A stretch of 64,000 bases of DNA from Azospirillum brasilense (GCF_007827815.1 NZ_VITH01000007.1:186001-250000); one strand, 5' to 3'. Numbered from the stretch's first letter, positions 18,022-28,234 are shown. The notes: generated from the letters alone by a model not told the origin. Numbers and translations: made by a program.

Positions 18022-18429
18022 TCAGCCGGCCGGAGGTTCGATCCGCAGGACCTGCACCGACTTGGTGCGGCCGTCGAGCGTGCCGTAGGCGATGGATTGC
18101 CCCTCGGACAGGCCGAGCAGGGCGGCGCCCACCGGGGTCAGGATCGAGATGCCGTCCTGGCGCCGGGCCGCTTCGTCCGGTGTGATGAGTGTGGCGGTGT
18201 GCCGCGTGCCCCGGTCGTCCGCGAAGGTGACCCGGCTGCCGAGCCGGACGAAGGGCGCGCCGCCGTCGTCGGGTGTGTCCGCGACATCGGCGCGGTCGAC
18301 CTCGCGCTGGAGGAAGTCGATGACGCCGGCGGGCTGGCTGAGATGGGCGAGAAGGACGTCGAGGCGCCCGAGGTCGTGGGGGGTGATTCGGATCGGCGGC
18401 GGATCGCCGAGCATCGACTTGCGGTTCAT
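18022..18429 (-). CDS. Rnk/GreA-type regulator (nucleoside diphosphate kinase regulator-like)
   Basis: 135 residues: a short helical N-terminus (ITPHDLGRLDVLLAHL...DFLQREVDRADV) and a GreA/GreB C-terminal domain (VRLGSRVTFADDRGTRHTATLITPDEAARRQDGISILTPVGAALLGLSEGQSIAYGT). This is the Rnk arrangement, which binds RNA polymerase without the long Gre coiled coil. ATG 18429 has GGAG eight bases upstream. Confidence 0.85.
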   Translation of the reverse strand: MNRKSMLGDPPPIRITPHDLGRLDVLLAHLSQPAGVIDFLQREVDRADVADTPDDGGAPFVRLGSRVTFADDRGTRHTATLITPDEAARRQDGISILTPVGAALLGLSEGQSIAYGTLDGRTKSVQVLRIEPPAG

Positions 18430-18552
18430 TCCAAAAGCTCCATAAGCAAAGGCCGCCGGAAATGGCGGCCCTTCCCATAGCTGAGGACGACGGCGGCCTC
18501 TTGTCAACCGTGCGGCGGCGTGGCATCTGTCCGTGTGCGAAGCAACTGCTGA

Positions 18553-18581
18553 TTTGTTGGGTCATCTGCCGCTTTGTTGGG
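18553..18581 (+). promoter_or_regulatory. Direct repeat upstream of a sigma-54 promoter (possible activator sites)
   Basis: TTTGTTGGG occurs at 18553-18561 and 18573-18581, a 20-bp period (two helical turns), about 125-150 bp upstream of the predicted start. Enhancer-binding proteins usually bind at this distance; the binding protein is unknown. Confidence 0.35.
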
Positions 18582-18679
18582 CTGCGACAGGCGCCCGAAA
18601 CGGGGCGAATGACCGCAGGCTGGGCAACCGCTTCCCCTGTTGACGGCGAACAGCCTTGACGGGCAAGACTCTCCGAAAG

Positions 18680-18695
18680 TGGCATGGCTTTGGCA
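18680..18695 (+). promoter_or_regulatory. Sigma-54 promoter of the purine/nucleoside ABC importer
   Basis: TGGCATGGCTTTGGCA matches the -24/-12 consensus TGGCACG-N4-TTGCW at 10 of 12 positions, with the required GG-N10-GC spacing. The predicted start is near 18706, 42 nt before the chosen GTG of the first gene. This 318-bp gap contains nothing else I can assign. Confidence 0.65.
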
Positions 18696-18747
18696 ATGCC
18701 CTGCCGACTTCACCCCTACCCGGTCCGTCTCCTTGGATTCCCCATCC

Positions 18748-20295
<1,548 letters not shown>

Positions 20296-20315
20296 GGATG
20301 TGATGACGCTTGCGA

Positions 20316-20418
20316 GCCCCCTCCCTAACCCTCCCCCGCTGGCGCGGGAGAGGGGATTGCGCCGCCACGGCACCTGCTCCCTCTCCCGCCAACGGCGGGG
20401 GAGGGTTGGGGAGGGGGC
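20316..20418. repeat. Intergenic palindromic repeat, copy 2
   Basis: Outer arms at 20316-20339 and 20395-20418 (24 nt) are reverse complements with one mismatch, made of GCCCCCTCCC, AACC and CTCCCCCGC blocks like the copy at 5589-5673. It fills the 129-bp gap between the ATPase and the first permease, so it is transcribed within the operon and may form a long hairpin. Confidence 0.75.
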
Positions 20419-20424
20419 CGGGGC

Positions 20425-21525
20425 ATGACCCTCCTCCGTCTCGAACCCCGCGGCGAGGCGTCGCGCGCGATGGTCTACGCCACGCCGCTGCTGGCGGTCG
20501 CGCTCACGCTCGTCAGCGGCTTCCTGCTGTTCTGGGCCATGGGCTTCGACCCGGTGAAGGCGCTGCACGCCTTCTTCATCGCGCCGCTGATGTCGCTGCG
20601 CGGCCTGGGTGAGCTGGCGGTCAAGGCGACCCCGCTGGTGCTCTGCGCCATCGGGCTGGCCATCGGCTTCCGCGCCAACGTCTGGAACATCGGTGCCGAG
20701 GGGCAGCTCACGCTCGGCGCCATCACCGGCGGCGGTCTGGCGCTGGCCTTCTACGGCGAGGGCGGCTGGTGGTTGCTGCCGCTGATGATCGTCGCGGGCA
20801 TGGCCGGCGGCGCTCTGTGGGCGGCGATCCCCGCCTTCCTGCGGGTGCGCTTCAACGCCAGCGAGATCCTGACCAGCCTGATGCTGAACTATGTGGCGCT
20901 GCATCTGCTGAACTACCTGATGCACGGCCCCTACCGCGATCCCGACGGCTTCGCCTTCCCGGAATCCCGCCTGTTCGAGGCCGACGCGGTGCTGCCGCTG
21001 CTGGTCGCCGGGACGCGCGTGCATCTGGGGTCGCTGTTCGCCCTGCTGGCGGTGGCGGCGGGCTGGTTCCTGATGGCGCGGACCTTCATCGGCTTCCAGA
21101 TCAAGGTCATCGGCTTGACTCCGACGGCGGCGGGCTATGCCGGCTTCAACCAGAAGAAGATCATCTGGCTGACGCTGCTGTTGTCCGGCGCGCTGGCCGG
21201 TCTGGCCGGTCTGGGCGAGGTCGCCGGGCCGATCGGGCAGATGAACCCGACCATCTCCCCCGGCTACGGCTACACCGCCATCATCGTCGCCTTCCTGGGG
21301 CGGCTGCACCCGGTGGGCATCCTGCTGGCCGGCTTCCTGATGGCGCTGTCCTTCATCGGCGGCGAGGCGGCGCAGATCGCGCTTGGCCTGCCCAAGGCCA
21401 TCACCGGCGTGTTCCAGGGCATGCTGCTGTTCTTCCTGCTGGCGACCGACGTGCTGATCCGTTACCGCGTGCGCTTCGGCGCGAAAGGCGCTGCCGGGTC
21501 TGGGGTGGGGAGGGCCGCGGCATGA
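20425..21525 (+). CDS. Purine/nucleoside ABC transporter permease 1
   Basis: 366 residues, about nine membrane helices, BPD_transp_2 family. Landmarks: KATPLVLCAIGLAIGFRANVWNIGAEGQLTLGAI, RFNASEILTSLMLNYVALHLLNYL, GYGYTAIIVAFLGRLHPVGILLAG. The RANVWNIGAEGQ motif is characteristic of nucleoside-type (BMP-dependent) permeases. Start ATG lies only a few bases after the palindromic repeat, which itself supplies the GGGGAGGGGG ribosome site. Stop overlaps the next start (ATGA). Confidence 0.9.
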   Translation: MTLLRLEPRGEASRAMVYATPLLAVALTLVSGFLLFWAMGFDPVKALHAFFIAPLMSLRGLGELAVKATPLVLCAIGLAIGFRANVWNIGAEGQLTLGAITGGGLALAFYGEGGWWLLPLMIVAGMAGGALWAAIPAFLRVRFNASEILTSLMLNYVALHLLNYLMHGPYRDPDGFAFPESRLFEADAVLPLLVAGTRVHLGSLFALLAVAAGWFLMARTFIGFQIKVIGLTPTAAGYAGFNQKKIIWLTLLLSGALAGLAGLGEVAGPIGQMNPTISPGYGYTAIIVAFLGRLHPVGILLAGFLMALSFIGGEAAQIALGLPKAITGVFQGMLLFFLLATDVLIRYRVRFGAKGAAGSGVGRAAA

Positions 21526-22454
21526 GCGCCGAACTCGCCCTTCTCGGCCCGATCCTGGCGGCCATGCTGGCCGCCGCCACGCCGCTGCTGTTCGCAGCCC
21601 TCGGCGAGCTGGTGGTGGAGAAATCCGGCGTCCTGAATCTGGGCGTCGAGGGCATGATGCTGGTGGGCGCCGTCTGCGGCTTCGCCGTGGCGGTGCAGAC
21701 CGGCAGCTCCACGCTGGGCTTCGTCGCGGGTGCGGCGGCGGGGGCGGGCATGGCGGCGCTGTTCGGCGTGCTGACCCTGCTCCTGCTGGCCAACCAAGTG
21801 GCGACCGGCCTCGCGCTGACGCTGTTCGGCGTCGGCCTGTCGGCGCTGATCGGCCAGGGCTTCGTCGGCATCCCCATCGCCGACGTGCCGGAGCTCTACA
21901 TCCCCGGCTTGACCGACCTGCCGGTGATCGGCAAGGCGCTGTTCGGGCAGGACGCGCTGGTCTATCTGGCGCTGGCGGCGGTGCCGGCGGTGCACTGGTT
22001 CCTCTACGCCACGCGCAAGGGGCTGATCCTGCGCGCGGTCGGCGAGAACCACGCGGCGGCCCACGCGCTCGGCTACAAGGTCATCCGCATCCGCTTCCTC
22101 GCCGTGCTGTTCGGCGGCGCCATGAGCGGCATGGGCGGGGCCTTCCTGTCGCTCGACTACACGCCGATGTGGGCGGAGGGCATCTCCTCCGGGCGCGGCT
22201 GGATCGCGCTGGCGCTGGTGGTCTTCGCCACCTGGAAGCCGGGCCGCGTGCTGCTCGGCGCCTGGCTGTTCGGCGGGGTGACCATCGCGCAGCTCCACGT
22301 CCAGGGGCTGGGAATCGACATTCCGTCACAACTCTTGTCGATGCTGCCTTATCTGGCTACCGTCATCGTCCTGGTGGTGATTTCACGGGATGTCGCCCGT
22401 ATCCGGCTGAACGCGCCGGCCAGCCTCGGCAAGGTTTTCCATCCGGACGCCTGA
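21522..22454 (+). CDS. Purine/nucleoside ABC transporter permease 2
   Basis: 310 residues, second BPD_transp_2 permease: ATPLLFAALGELVVEKSGVLNLGVEGMMLVGA, NQVATGLALTLFGVGLSALIG, RFLAVLFGGAMSGMGGAFLSLDY and ISSGRGWIALALVVFATWKPGRVLLGA. The LGELVVEKSGVLNLGVEGMM motif identifies the YufQ-like partner of permease 1. Four-base overlap with the upstream gene implies coupled translation. Confidence 0.9.
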   Translation: MSAELALLGPILAAMLAAATPLLFAALGELVVEKSGVLNLGVEGMMLVGAVCGFAVAVQTGSSTLGFVAGAAAGAGMAALFGVLTLLLLANQVATGLALTLFGVGLSALIGQGFVGIPIADVPELYIPGLTDLPVIGKALFGQDALVYLALAAVPAVHWFLYATRKGLILRAVGENHAAAHALGYKVIRIRFLAVLFGGAMSGMGGAFLSLDYTPMWAEGISSGRGWIALALVVFATWKPGRVLLGAWLFGGVTIAQLHVQGLGIDIPSQLLSMLPYLATVIVLVVISRDVARIRLNAPASLGKVFHPDA

Positions 22455-22533
22455 TGGGCCGATGCCTGACAGGCTCCGGGATGTTCGCAAGTCTTACGTT
22501 CGTGCTCAATCAAATGGATCAGGGAGCAAACAC

Positions 22534-23625
22534 GTGAACAGAAGGACCATGGGCAAGGCCCTGATGGGTCTGGCCACCGGCGCCGCCATGCTGGCGCTGG
22601 GCGTCGGCGCGGCCGACGCGCAGGAGAAGATGAAGGTCGGCTTCGTCTATGTCGGTCCGATCAGCGACCACGGCTACAGCTACCAGCACGACCAGGGCCG
22701 TCTGGCCGTGGAGAAGGAGCTGGGCGACAAGGTCACCACCACCTTCGTCGAGAACGTCCCCGAGGGCGCCGACGCCGAGCGCGTGATCGAGCAGCTGGCC
22801 TCCTCCGGCCACAAGCTGATCTTCACGACCTCCTTCGGCTTCATGAACCCGACGCTGAAGGTCGCGCAGCGCCATCCCGACGTGAAGTTCGAGCACGCCA
22901 CCGGCTACAAGCGCTCGGCCAACGTCGCCACCTATTCCGCGCGCTTCTACGAGGCCCGCACGGTCATCGGCCAGATCGCCGGCCAGATGACCAAGTCGAA
23001 CATCATCGGCTACATCGGCTCCTTCCCGATCCCCGAGGTCGTCAGCGGCATCAACGCCTTCACCATCGCCATGCGCGAGGTGAACCCGAAGGCCGAGGTG
23101 CGCGTCGTCTGGGTGAACAGCTGGTACGACCCCGGCAAGGAAGCCGAGGCCGCCAAGGCGCTGATCGACCAGGGCGCCGACGTGATCTCGTTGCACACCG
23201 ACAGCCCGGCGGCCATCCAGGTCGCGCAGGAGCGCGGCCTGTGGGTGTTCGGCCAGTCGTCGGACATGACCCGCTTCGGCCCGAAGGCGCACCTGACCGC
23301 CATCGTCGACGACTGGCGCGAGTATTACGTGAACCGCGTCAAGGCGGCGCTGGACGGCTCCTGGAAGTCGCAGGACACCTGGGGCGGCTTCAAGGACCAC
23401 ATGCTGTTCCTGGCCCCCTACAACCCGGCTCTCCCGGCGGACGTCGTCGCGGCGGCCGAGAAGACCCGCACCGACATCATGGAAGGCAAGCGCCACTCCT
23501 TCCAGGGCCCGGTGAAGGACCAGTCCGGCAAGGTCGTGATCGCCGAGGGCAAGCAGGCCACCGACGAGCAGATCCTGAAGATGGACTGGTACGTCGAGGG
23601 TGTGCAGGGCAAGGTTCCGAAGTAA
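22534..23625 (+). CDS. BMP-family purine/nucleoside-binding protein
   Basis: Periplasmic substrate-binding protein of the importer. 363 residues: signal peptide (GKALMGLATGAAMLALGVGAADA-Q), then KVGFVYVGPISDHGYSYQHDQGRLAVEKEL, GFMNPTLKVAQRHPDVKFEHATGYK, FYEARTVIGQIAGQMTKSNIIGYIGSFPIPEV and QGADVISLHTDSPAAIQVAQE, all typical of BMP/Med proteins. GTG 22534 has AGGGAG seven bases upstream. The signal peptide ends ADA-Q with no lipobox Cys, so it is soluble rather than a lipoprotein. Last gene of the operon. Confidence 0.92.
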   Translation: MNRRTMGKALMGLATGAAMLALGVGAADAQEKMKVGFVYVGPISDHGYSYQHDQGRLAVEKELGDKVTTTFVENVPEGADAERVIEQLASSGHKLIFTTSFGFMNPTLKVAQRHPDVKFEHATGYKRSANVATYSARFYEARTVIGQIAGQMTKSNIIGYIGSFPIPEVVSGINAFTIAMREVNPKAEVRVVWVNSWYDPGKEAEAAKALIDQGADVISLHTDSPAAIQVAQERGLWVFGQSSDMTRFGPKAHLTAIVDDWREYYVNRVKAALDGSWKSQDTWGGFKDHMLFLAPYNPALPADVVAAAEKTRTDIMEGKRHSFQGPVKDQSGKVVIAEGKQATDEQILKMDWYVEGVQGKVPK

Positions 23626-23650
23626 GCCGGAACCGGTCACCAAGTGAGAA

Positions 23651-23672
23651 AAGGGAGGCTCCGGCCTCCCTT
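23651..23672 (+). terminator. Terminator of the nucleoside importer operon
   Basis: AAGGGAGGC/GCCTCCCTT, 9-bp stem with a 4-nt loop, followed by seven T residues, 25 bp after the binding-protein stop. Confidence 0.93.
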
Positions 23673-23703
23673 TTTTTGTTGCCCGCTTTTTATGGGCGGC
23701 TGC

Positions 23704-24114
23704 TCAGCCCGGCGGGCGGCCCAGCGCGGCCCAGCCGGCGGGGGCGAGACGCATCACCTCCGGCCCGCTTCCGGCGGGGTTGGGCTCCATCGTCACCAGC
23801 TCCCGGTTCTCGAACCAGACCCAGCGGGGGACCTCGGCCGCGGTGGGGACCCAGCCCTCGGCCATCTTTTCCAGCACCGCCAGATCGGCGGCGGCGATCG
23901 GGAATTTCGGCTTCGCCGGGGCACGTTTGGGTGCGGCGGGGGTGGGCGGGGGCGCCGTCGGGGCATCCTGCCCGGCGCGGGCGTGTATCCAGGCCGTCTG
24001 GAAGGCGGTCAGCGCCGCGTTCAACTCGCCGCGCAGCGGCTCGGACGGGCAACGCAGATAACGGTCCAGCAGGGCGTGCAGGGACTCGGCGGAAGGGGGC
24101 GGCGTCTCGGGCAT
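23704..24114 (-). CDS. Hypothetical protein
   Basis: 136 residues. N-terminal helical part (ESLHALLDRYLRCPSEPLRGELNAALTAFQTAWIHA), a Pro/Ala-rich hinge (TAPPPTPAAPKRAPAKPKFP), then a compact C-terminal part (DLAVLEKMAEGWVPTAAEVPRWVWFENRELVTMEPN). No family recognised, no signal or membrane segment. Start ATG 24114-24112 chosen over an open 53-codon extension that lacks a ribosome site. Confidence 0.55.
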   Translation of the reverse strand: MPETPPPSAESLHALLDRYLRCPSEPLRGELNAALTAFQTAWIHARAGQDAPTAPPPTPAAPKRAPAKPKFPIAAADLAVLEKMAEGWVPTAAEVPRWVWFENRELVTMEPNPAGSGPEVMRLAPAGWAALGRPPG

Positions 24115-24195
24115 GGGGCGGTTCCGTGGTCGGCGTGGTCCGGCACCGCAGCCATAAACGCAAGGGGCGGGAGAAGACAAGGGGCAGGAAAAGAA

Positions 24196-24229
24196 AGGCT
24201 CCGCCGCTTCAGGGAGCGCGGCGGAGCCT
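24196..24229. repeat. Perfect 12-bp inverted repeat
   Basis: AGGCTCCGCCGC and GCGGCGGAGCCT around a 10-nt loop, in the gap between two divergent genes. On the minus strand it is followed by TTTCTTTTCC like a terminator, but no minus-strand gene lies upstream. The rest of this 278-bp gap holds nothing I can assign. Confidence 0.5.
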
Positions 24230-24392
24230 GTCGAGGAGGCACAATCCCCTGTGCTGCCTAAATTCAAACACACCGCCGGCCCTGCGGTTCCACCTTCCCT
24301 TCCGGGGTGACCCGCAAGGCTGCGGTCCGAAAGCCGGGACGACGCGTTGACAGCCGCAGGACAGGCTCTCGCGTCGGAAAGGGAAGCGCATC

Positions 24393-24872
24393 GTGGGGAA
24401 CGGATTCCGGAAGGCGTCGCGGGTCATGTATTTCCTGGCGACCGGCGTGTTGATGCTGTTCGCCCTGGTGTTCATCGGCGTGGCCGCCTATTCGGTGTTC
24501 CACAGCCTTCTGCTCCTCGACATCGAGGCGACGACCCACGGGCTGCTGGACGGCGTCGGCATGATCGTGCTGGCCATCGCCGTCTTCGAGATCGCCAAGT
24601 ATCTCTATGAGGAGGAGCTGGAGCACGACCGCGAGTTGCGCCACGCCGACGAGGCGCGGCGCACCCTGACCAAGTTCCTGACCACCATCATCATCGCCGC
24701 CAGCCTGGAAGGGCTGGTGCTGGTGTTCGAGGCGCGGACCTCGCAGATGAGCGACATGGTGTATCCGGCCATCCTCCTGATGGTCATCGTCTTCATGGTG
24801 CTTGGGCTCGGGCTCTACCAGCTGATCAGCCGTCGGGCGGAGACCATCGATCCGAAGGAGGGGGATTCCTGA
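24393..24872 (+). CDS. Four-helix inner membrane protein, possibly PsiE-like
   Basis: 159 residues with four membrane helices: VMYFLATGVLMLFALVFIGVAAY, GMIVLAIAVFEIAKYL, FLTTIIIAASLEGLVLVF and AILLMVIVFMVLGLGLYQLI. A charged cytosolic helix (YEEELEHDRELRHADEARRTL) joins helices 2 and 3. Size and topology resemble phosphate-starvation-inducible PsiE proteins, but I cannot confirm the family. GTG start at 24393 with AGGGAAG upstream. Confidence 0.6.
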   Translation: MGNGFRKASRVMYFLATGVLMLFALVFIGVAAYSVFHSLLLLDIEATTHGLLDGVGMIVLAIAVFEIAKYLYEEELEHDRELRHADEARRTLTKFLTTIIIAASLEGLVLVFEARTSQMSDMVYPAILLMVIVFMVLGLGLYQLISRRAETIDPKEGDS

Positions 24873-24940
24873 CCGTCCCCCGCGTTCCAACATGTCTGGA
24901 AGGAGTTGTTGATTCCTCCCAGCCAGAGCGGAGCGCCCCC

Positions 24941-25537
24941 ATGTTCGACCCCGCCCAGATCGGCCGCATCTCTCCCGTGGAGCAGGCCGACGCCCTGCGC
25001 ACCCTGATCGCCGTTTTCGCCACCGCGGTGGTGCGGCCCGGCGAGTCGGCGCCGCGCAACGCCGTCAGCGCCGAGATCGTCGACATCCTCGACGAGGTGC
25101 CGCCGGAGCGGGTGGAGGCCGTTGCCCAACTCTTCACCATGATGGCGCTGCGCCTGCGGCGGAAGGGGCGACCGCGCCGCACGGCCTTCCGGCTGACCCT
25201 GGAGACGGCGCTGCTCGCCCGTTCCTACGTCGGGGAGCCGGCGCCGCGCAACGAGACCAGCTACCTGTCGTCCGACCGGCCCGGCCTGGGAACGATCGAC
25301 CACGCCTGCAACGCGATGCTGGAGCGCATGGCCGGGGTGCCGGATGAGGAGCAGCGCGCGTGGCTGACCGCGCAGGTGATCGCCACCGGTTTGATCGACG
25401 CGGACCGCCGCCACCGGCTGGGCGGCCCCGACCGCGACCTCGGCGACATGGCGGTGGCGGAATTCCTGCTGCGCACGGCGGCCCAGTATCTCGCCGCCAC
25501 CGCCGTCCGCACCCCGCCTGGCGACAGCAAAAGCTGA
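24941..25537 (+). CDS. Hypothetical protein
   Basis: 198 residues, largely helical and soluble by composition (QADALRTLIAVFATAVV, EIVDILDEVPPERVEAVAQLFTMMALRLRRKGRPRR). A region LSSDRPGLGTIDHACNAMLERMAG and a C-terminal helix AEFLLRTAAQYLAATAV follow. No family recognised. Ends 16 bp before the convergent Nudix-like gene. Confidence 0.55.
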   Translation: MFDPAQIGRISPVEQADALRTLIAVFATAVVRPGESAPRNAVSAEIVDILDEVPPERVEAVAQLFTMMALRLRRKGRPRRTAFRLTLETALLARSYVGEPAPRNETSYLSSDRPGLGTIDHACNAMLERMAGVPDEEQRAWLTAQVIATGLIDADRRHRLGGPDRDLGDMAVAEFLLRTAAQYLAATAVRTPPGDSKS

Positions 25538-25553
25538 GACCGCGGCGGCGGGC

Positions 25554-26105
25554 TCACTGCAGGGCGATGATCGCGGCCATGGTCGCGTAGCGCTCGATCG
25601 ACTGGGAGGAGGGCGAGCGCATCGCCTGTCGGGTGATGGCGAGCTGATTCTCGTGCGAGACCGGCTGGCGCACCCCCAGATGGGCGACCACCTTGGCGAG
25701 CGGCACGACGTGGGCGGAGGCCAACTCCCAGTTCACGATGGCGCCGCCCGCCGGGCGTCCGGGTGTGACGGCGGATTGTGCGGCCCGCAGGGTGATCGCC
25801 GAGGCCAGCGACTCCAGCCCGGTCACCGGGACGAAATACAGCGTGAAGCTCCGCGAGGTGGGCCGCCAGGGTTCCGCCGAGCGGGAGTCGGGGAAAGCGA
25901 GGCCGGTCTGCTCGTGGAACAGGCGTTGGAGCGCTGCGAGCGGGCTGGTGACGCTCTCGTAGCCGCCGCCGGGAACCGCCCATTGGCCCGCGGCGTCGAC
26001 GACGCGCGGCTCCGCCGGGCTGCGCCCCCACCACGTGCTGACCTCGCGCCGCCGGACGATCAGGACCTTCGTCCCCTCCAGAAACGCCACATGGACATGG
26101 CGCAT
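25554..26105 (-). CDS. Degenerate Nudix-like protein
   Basis: 183 residues. The N-terminal part reads as a Nudix fold (HVHVAFLEGTKVLIVRRRE...GQWAVPGGGYESVTSPLAALQRLFHEQTGL). Aligned to the Nudix box G-x5-E-x7-REUxEExGU, the Gly, Arg and first Glu positions are kept, but the E of RE is Leu, the second E of EE is Gln and the early Glu is Thr, so metal-dependent hydrolysis is doubtful. It could be a regulator or binding protein derived from a Nudix hydrolase. Confidence 0.6.
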   Translation of the reverse strand: MRHVHVAFLEGTKVLIVRRREVSTWWGRSPAEPRVVDAAGQWAVPGGGYESVTSPLAALQRLFHEQTGLAFPDSRSAEPWRPTSRSFTLYFVPVTGLESLASAITLRAAQSAVTPGRPAGGAIVNWELASAHVVPLAKVVAHLGVRQPVSHENQLAITRQAMRSPSSQSIERYATMAAIIALQ

Positions 26106-26172
26106 CGCCTCTTCTCCGCATCCCGTTGGCTTCGCTGCCGGAGACGGGCGGGAGAGGCACGGCGTGAACGGT

Positions 26173-27057
26173 CTAAGGAGAAGGGACCACGCGGTTCCGC
26201 CCTTCGGCCTTCGCCCGATACAGCGCGGCGTCGGCCACCCGGAGCGCGTCGTCGATGCCGCCGGGGGCGTCCGGCGCGACGGGCGCGACGCCGAAGCTGG
26301 CGGTCATGTGGAACGAATCGCCGTCCGGCCCCATCTCCTGCGCGGCGACGCGCTGGCGCAAGCGCTCCGCCACGGCCGACGCATCCGCCAGCGCGGTGTT
26401 GGGAAGCAGAACCACGAACTCCTCCCCGCCGTAGCGCCCGATCAGGTCGCCGGGGCGCAGGGCGCCGTCCAGTGTCCGGACGAAGCGCTGCAAGGCCTCG
26501 TCGCCGGCGGCGTGGCCGCGGCTGTCGTTGATGCGTTTGAAATGGTCGATGTCGGCGATCAGCAGGCACAGAGGTTGCCGTGACCGTTGCGCCCGTCGGA
26601 TCTCCTCACCCGCACGGTCCAGAAGGGCCCGCCGGTTGGCGACGCCGGTCAGCGGGTCGGTCTGCGCCTGAGCAACCAGCAAACGGTGCATTTCGGTGAT
26701 GCGGCCGCCCGCCTTCAGCCGCGCCTTGAGGTGGGCGCGGTTGACCGGCTTGTGGATGAAGTCGTCCGCTCCGGCGTCCAGCGCCTTCATCTCATAGAAG
26801 GGTTCATCATGGGACGTCATCAGGATCAGGTAGCTGTAGGCGGTGCGCGGATCGGCCTTCAGAAGCCAGCACACCTCCAGCCCCGACAGCCGAGGCATTT
26901 CCCAATCGATGATGGCGATGTCGAAGGGTTCGGCCTGGGCAAGATTCAGCGCTTCCCGGCCATCCCTGGCCAGGATGACCTCATGCCCGTAGGACGCCAC
27001 CTGCTCCGAGAGCATGGTGCGCATCAGGACCGTATCGTCGGCAATGAGCACGCGCAT
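26173..27057 (-). CDS. Response regulator with GGDEF diguanylate cyclase output
   Basis: 294 residues, PleD/WspR-like. REC domain 1-120 with acidic pair (VLIADDTVLM), phospho-Asp in IAIIDWEMPRLSG and Lys in DDFIHKPVN; GGDEF domain 135-290 with DPLTGVANRRAL, IADIDHFKRINDSRGHAAGDEALQ and active-site GGEEF in GRYGGEEFVVLLP. The RxxD-type inhibitory site is not evident (LDGALRPGDLIGRY contains RPGD just before, which could serve). Makes c-di-GMP in response to an unlinked kinase. ATG 27057 chosen; an ATG 18 bases upstream is possible. Confidence 0.9.
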   Translation of the reverse strand: MRVLIADDTVLMRTMLSEQVASYGHEVILARDGREALNLAQAEPFDIAIIDWEMPRLSGLEVCWLLKADPRTAYSYLILMTSHDEPFYEMKALDAGADDFIHKPVNRAHLKARLKAGGRITEMHRLLVAQAQTDPLTGVANRRALLDRAGEEIRRAQRSRQPLCLLIADIDHFKRINDSRGHAAGDEALQRFVRTLDGALRPGDLIGRYGGEEFVVLLPNTALADASAVAERLRQRVAAQEMGPDGDSFHMTASFGVAPVAPDAPGGIDDALRVADAALYRAKAEGRNRVVPSP

Positions 27058-27263
27058 GGCGGGAAACTGCCTCATACCTTCGTCTGCGGTCAATGATTGG
27101 CGGGCGTCCACGGTGTCATTTGTGGGTGTTCACCTCTGCCGTCCTATCGCCTTCACGGTAACGTTGCGCCTAAGGTCGTGGTCGCGGCGCTGCGCCCCTT
27201 GCGGCATAGTACGGGCCGAAACGGGGCGCCCAAGTCCGGGCGCGCAACGCGAGAGGGGACAGC

Positions 27264-28157
27264 ATGGCCCGCTACACGGGCGTCTACGGATTTCCGGAGT
27301 CGGCCGACGGCGCGCGGCGTCTGGCCGAGGCTCTGAACGTTCCCTGCCACATCGCCGAACTGCACCGCTTTCCCGACGGCGAAAGCCTCGTCCGCCTTCC
27401 CGAAGCCGTGGAACGGGCGGTGGTCTACCGCTCGCTTGATCGCCCGAACGACAAGCTGGTGGAACTGACGCTGGCCGCCTCCGTCCTGCGCCGCCAGGGC
27501 GCCACGGAGCTGTGCCTCGTCGCCCCCTACATGGCCTACATGCGCCAGGACGCGGTGTTCCGCCCCGGCGAGCCGGTCAGCCAGACGGTGGTGGGCGACT
27601 GGCTGGGCCGGTTGTACGACCGCTTCGTCTGCGTGGAGCCGCACCTGCACCGCACCCACACGCTGGACGAGGTGTTCGTCGGGCGTCCGTCCGTCTGCCT
27701 CAGCGGCGCCGGGGCCATCGCCGAGCGGCTGCGCCAGGACGGGGCCGCGCCCGACACCGTGATCGTCGGCCCGGACGAGGAGGCCGCTCCGCTGGTCGAG
27801 GCGGTGGCCGGGCCGCTCAGCCTCACCGCCCTGGTCGGGCGCAAGGAGCGTCGCGGCGACCGTGACGTGACGGTGACCCTGCCCGCCGATGCGCCCCTGG
27901 CCGGGCGGCCGGTGGTGATCGTCGACGACGTCATCAGCTCCGGCGAGACCATCTTCTCCTGCGCGCGGGCCGCACGGGCTGCGGGCGCGGCATCGGTCCG
28001 CGTGTTCGGGGTCCACGCTCTGTTCGACGCGGCGGTGGCCGCCCGTTTCCAATCCGAAGGTCTGGGAGCGCCGTTGTCCTGCGACGGGGTTCCGCACCCC
28101 AGCAACGCCCTGCCGCTCGCCCGGCTGATCGCCGACGCTCTGGCAGCCTCCTGTTGA
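27264..28157 (+). CDS. Ribose-phosphate pyrophosphokinase-family protein
   Basis: 297 residues, shorter than housekeeping PrsA (about 315). Resembles PRPP synthetase: HRFPDGESLVRL, APYMAYMRQDAVFRPGEPVS (equivalent of the RQD loop) and the PRPP loop VVIVDDVISSGETI, which departs from the usual DDMIDTGGT. Family relatives make PRPP or act in nucleotide salvage. In other bacteria such paralogues sit with a thymidine/AMP phosphorylase-like gene and a beta-CASP protein; here only the beta-CASP neighbour is present, 77 bp downstream. Exact substrate uncertain. Confidence 0.8.
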   Translation: MARYTGVYGFPESADGARRLAEALNVPCHIAELHRFPDGESLVRLPEAVERAVVYRSLDRPNDKLVELTLAASVLRRQGATELCLVAPYMAYMRQDAVFRPGEPVSQTVVGDWLGRLYDRFVCVEPHLHRTHTLDEVFVGRPSVCLSGAGAIAERLRQDGAAPDTVIVGPDEEAAPLVEAVAGPLSLTALVGRKERRGDRDVTVTLPADAPLAGRPVVIVDDVISSGETIFSCARAARAAGAASVRVFGVHALFDAAVAARFQSEGLGAPLSCDGVPHPSNALPLARLIADALAASC

Positions 28158-28234
28158 TGGCCCCCTGTTGACGGGCCGGTAACCCTTCGTCGGGCAGGAT
28201 AGAGGGACAGGGCACAACAAGGCGGGGTTTCGCC

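Noticed and set aside
24196..24229. Terminator for a plus-strand gene
   Set aside because: The hairpin has no T run on the plus strand and no minus-strand gene precedes it, so it is listed only as an inverted repeat.
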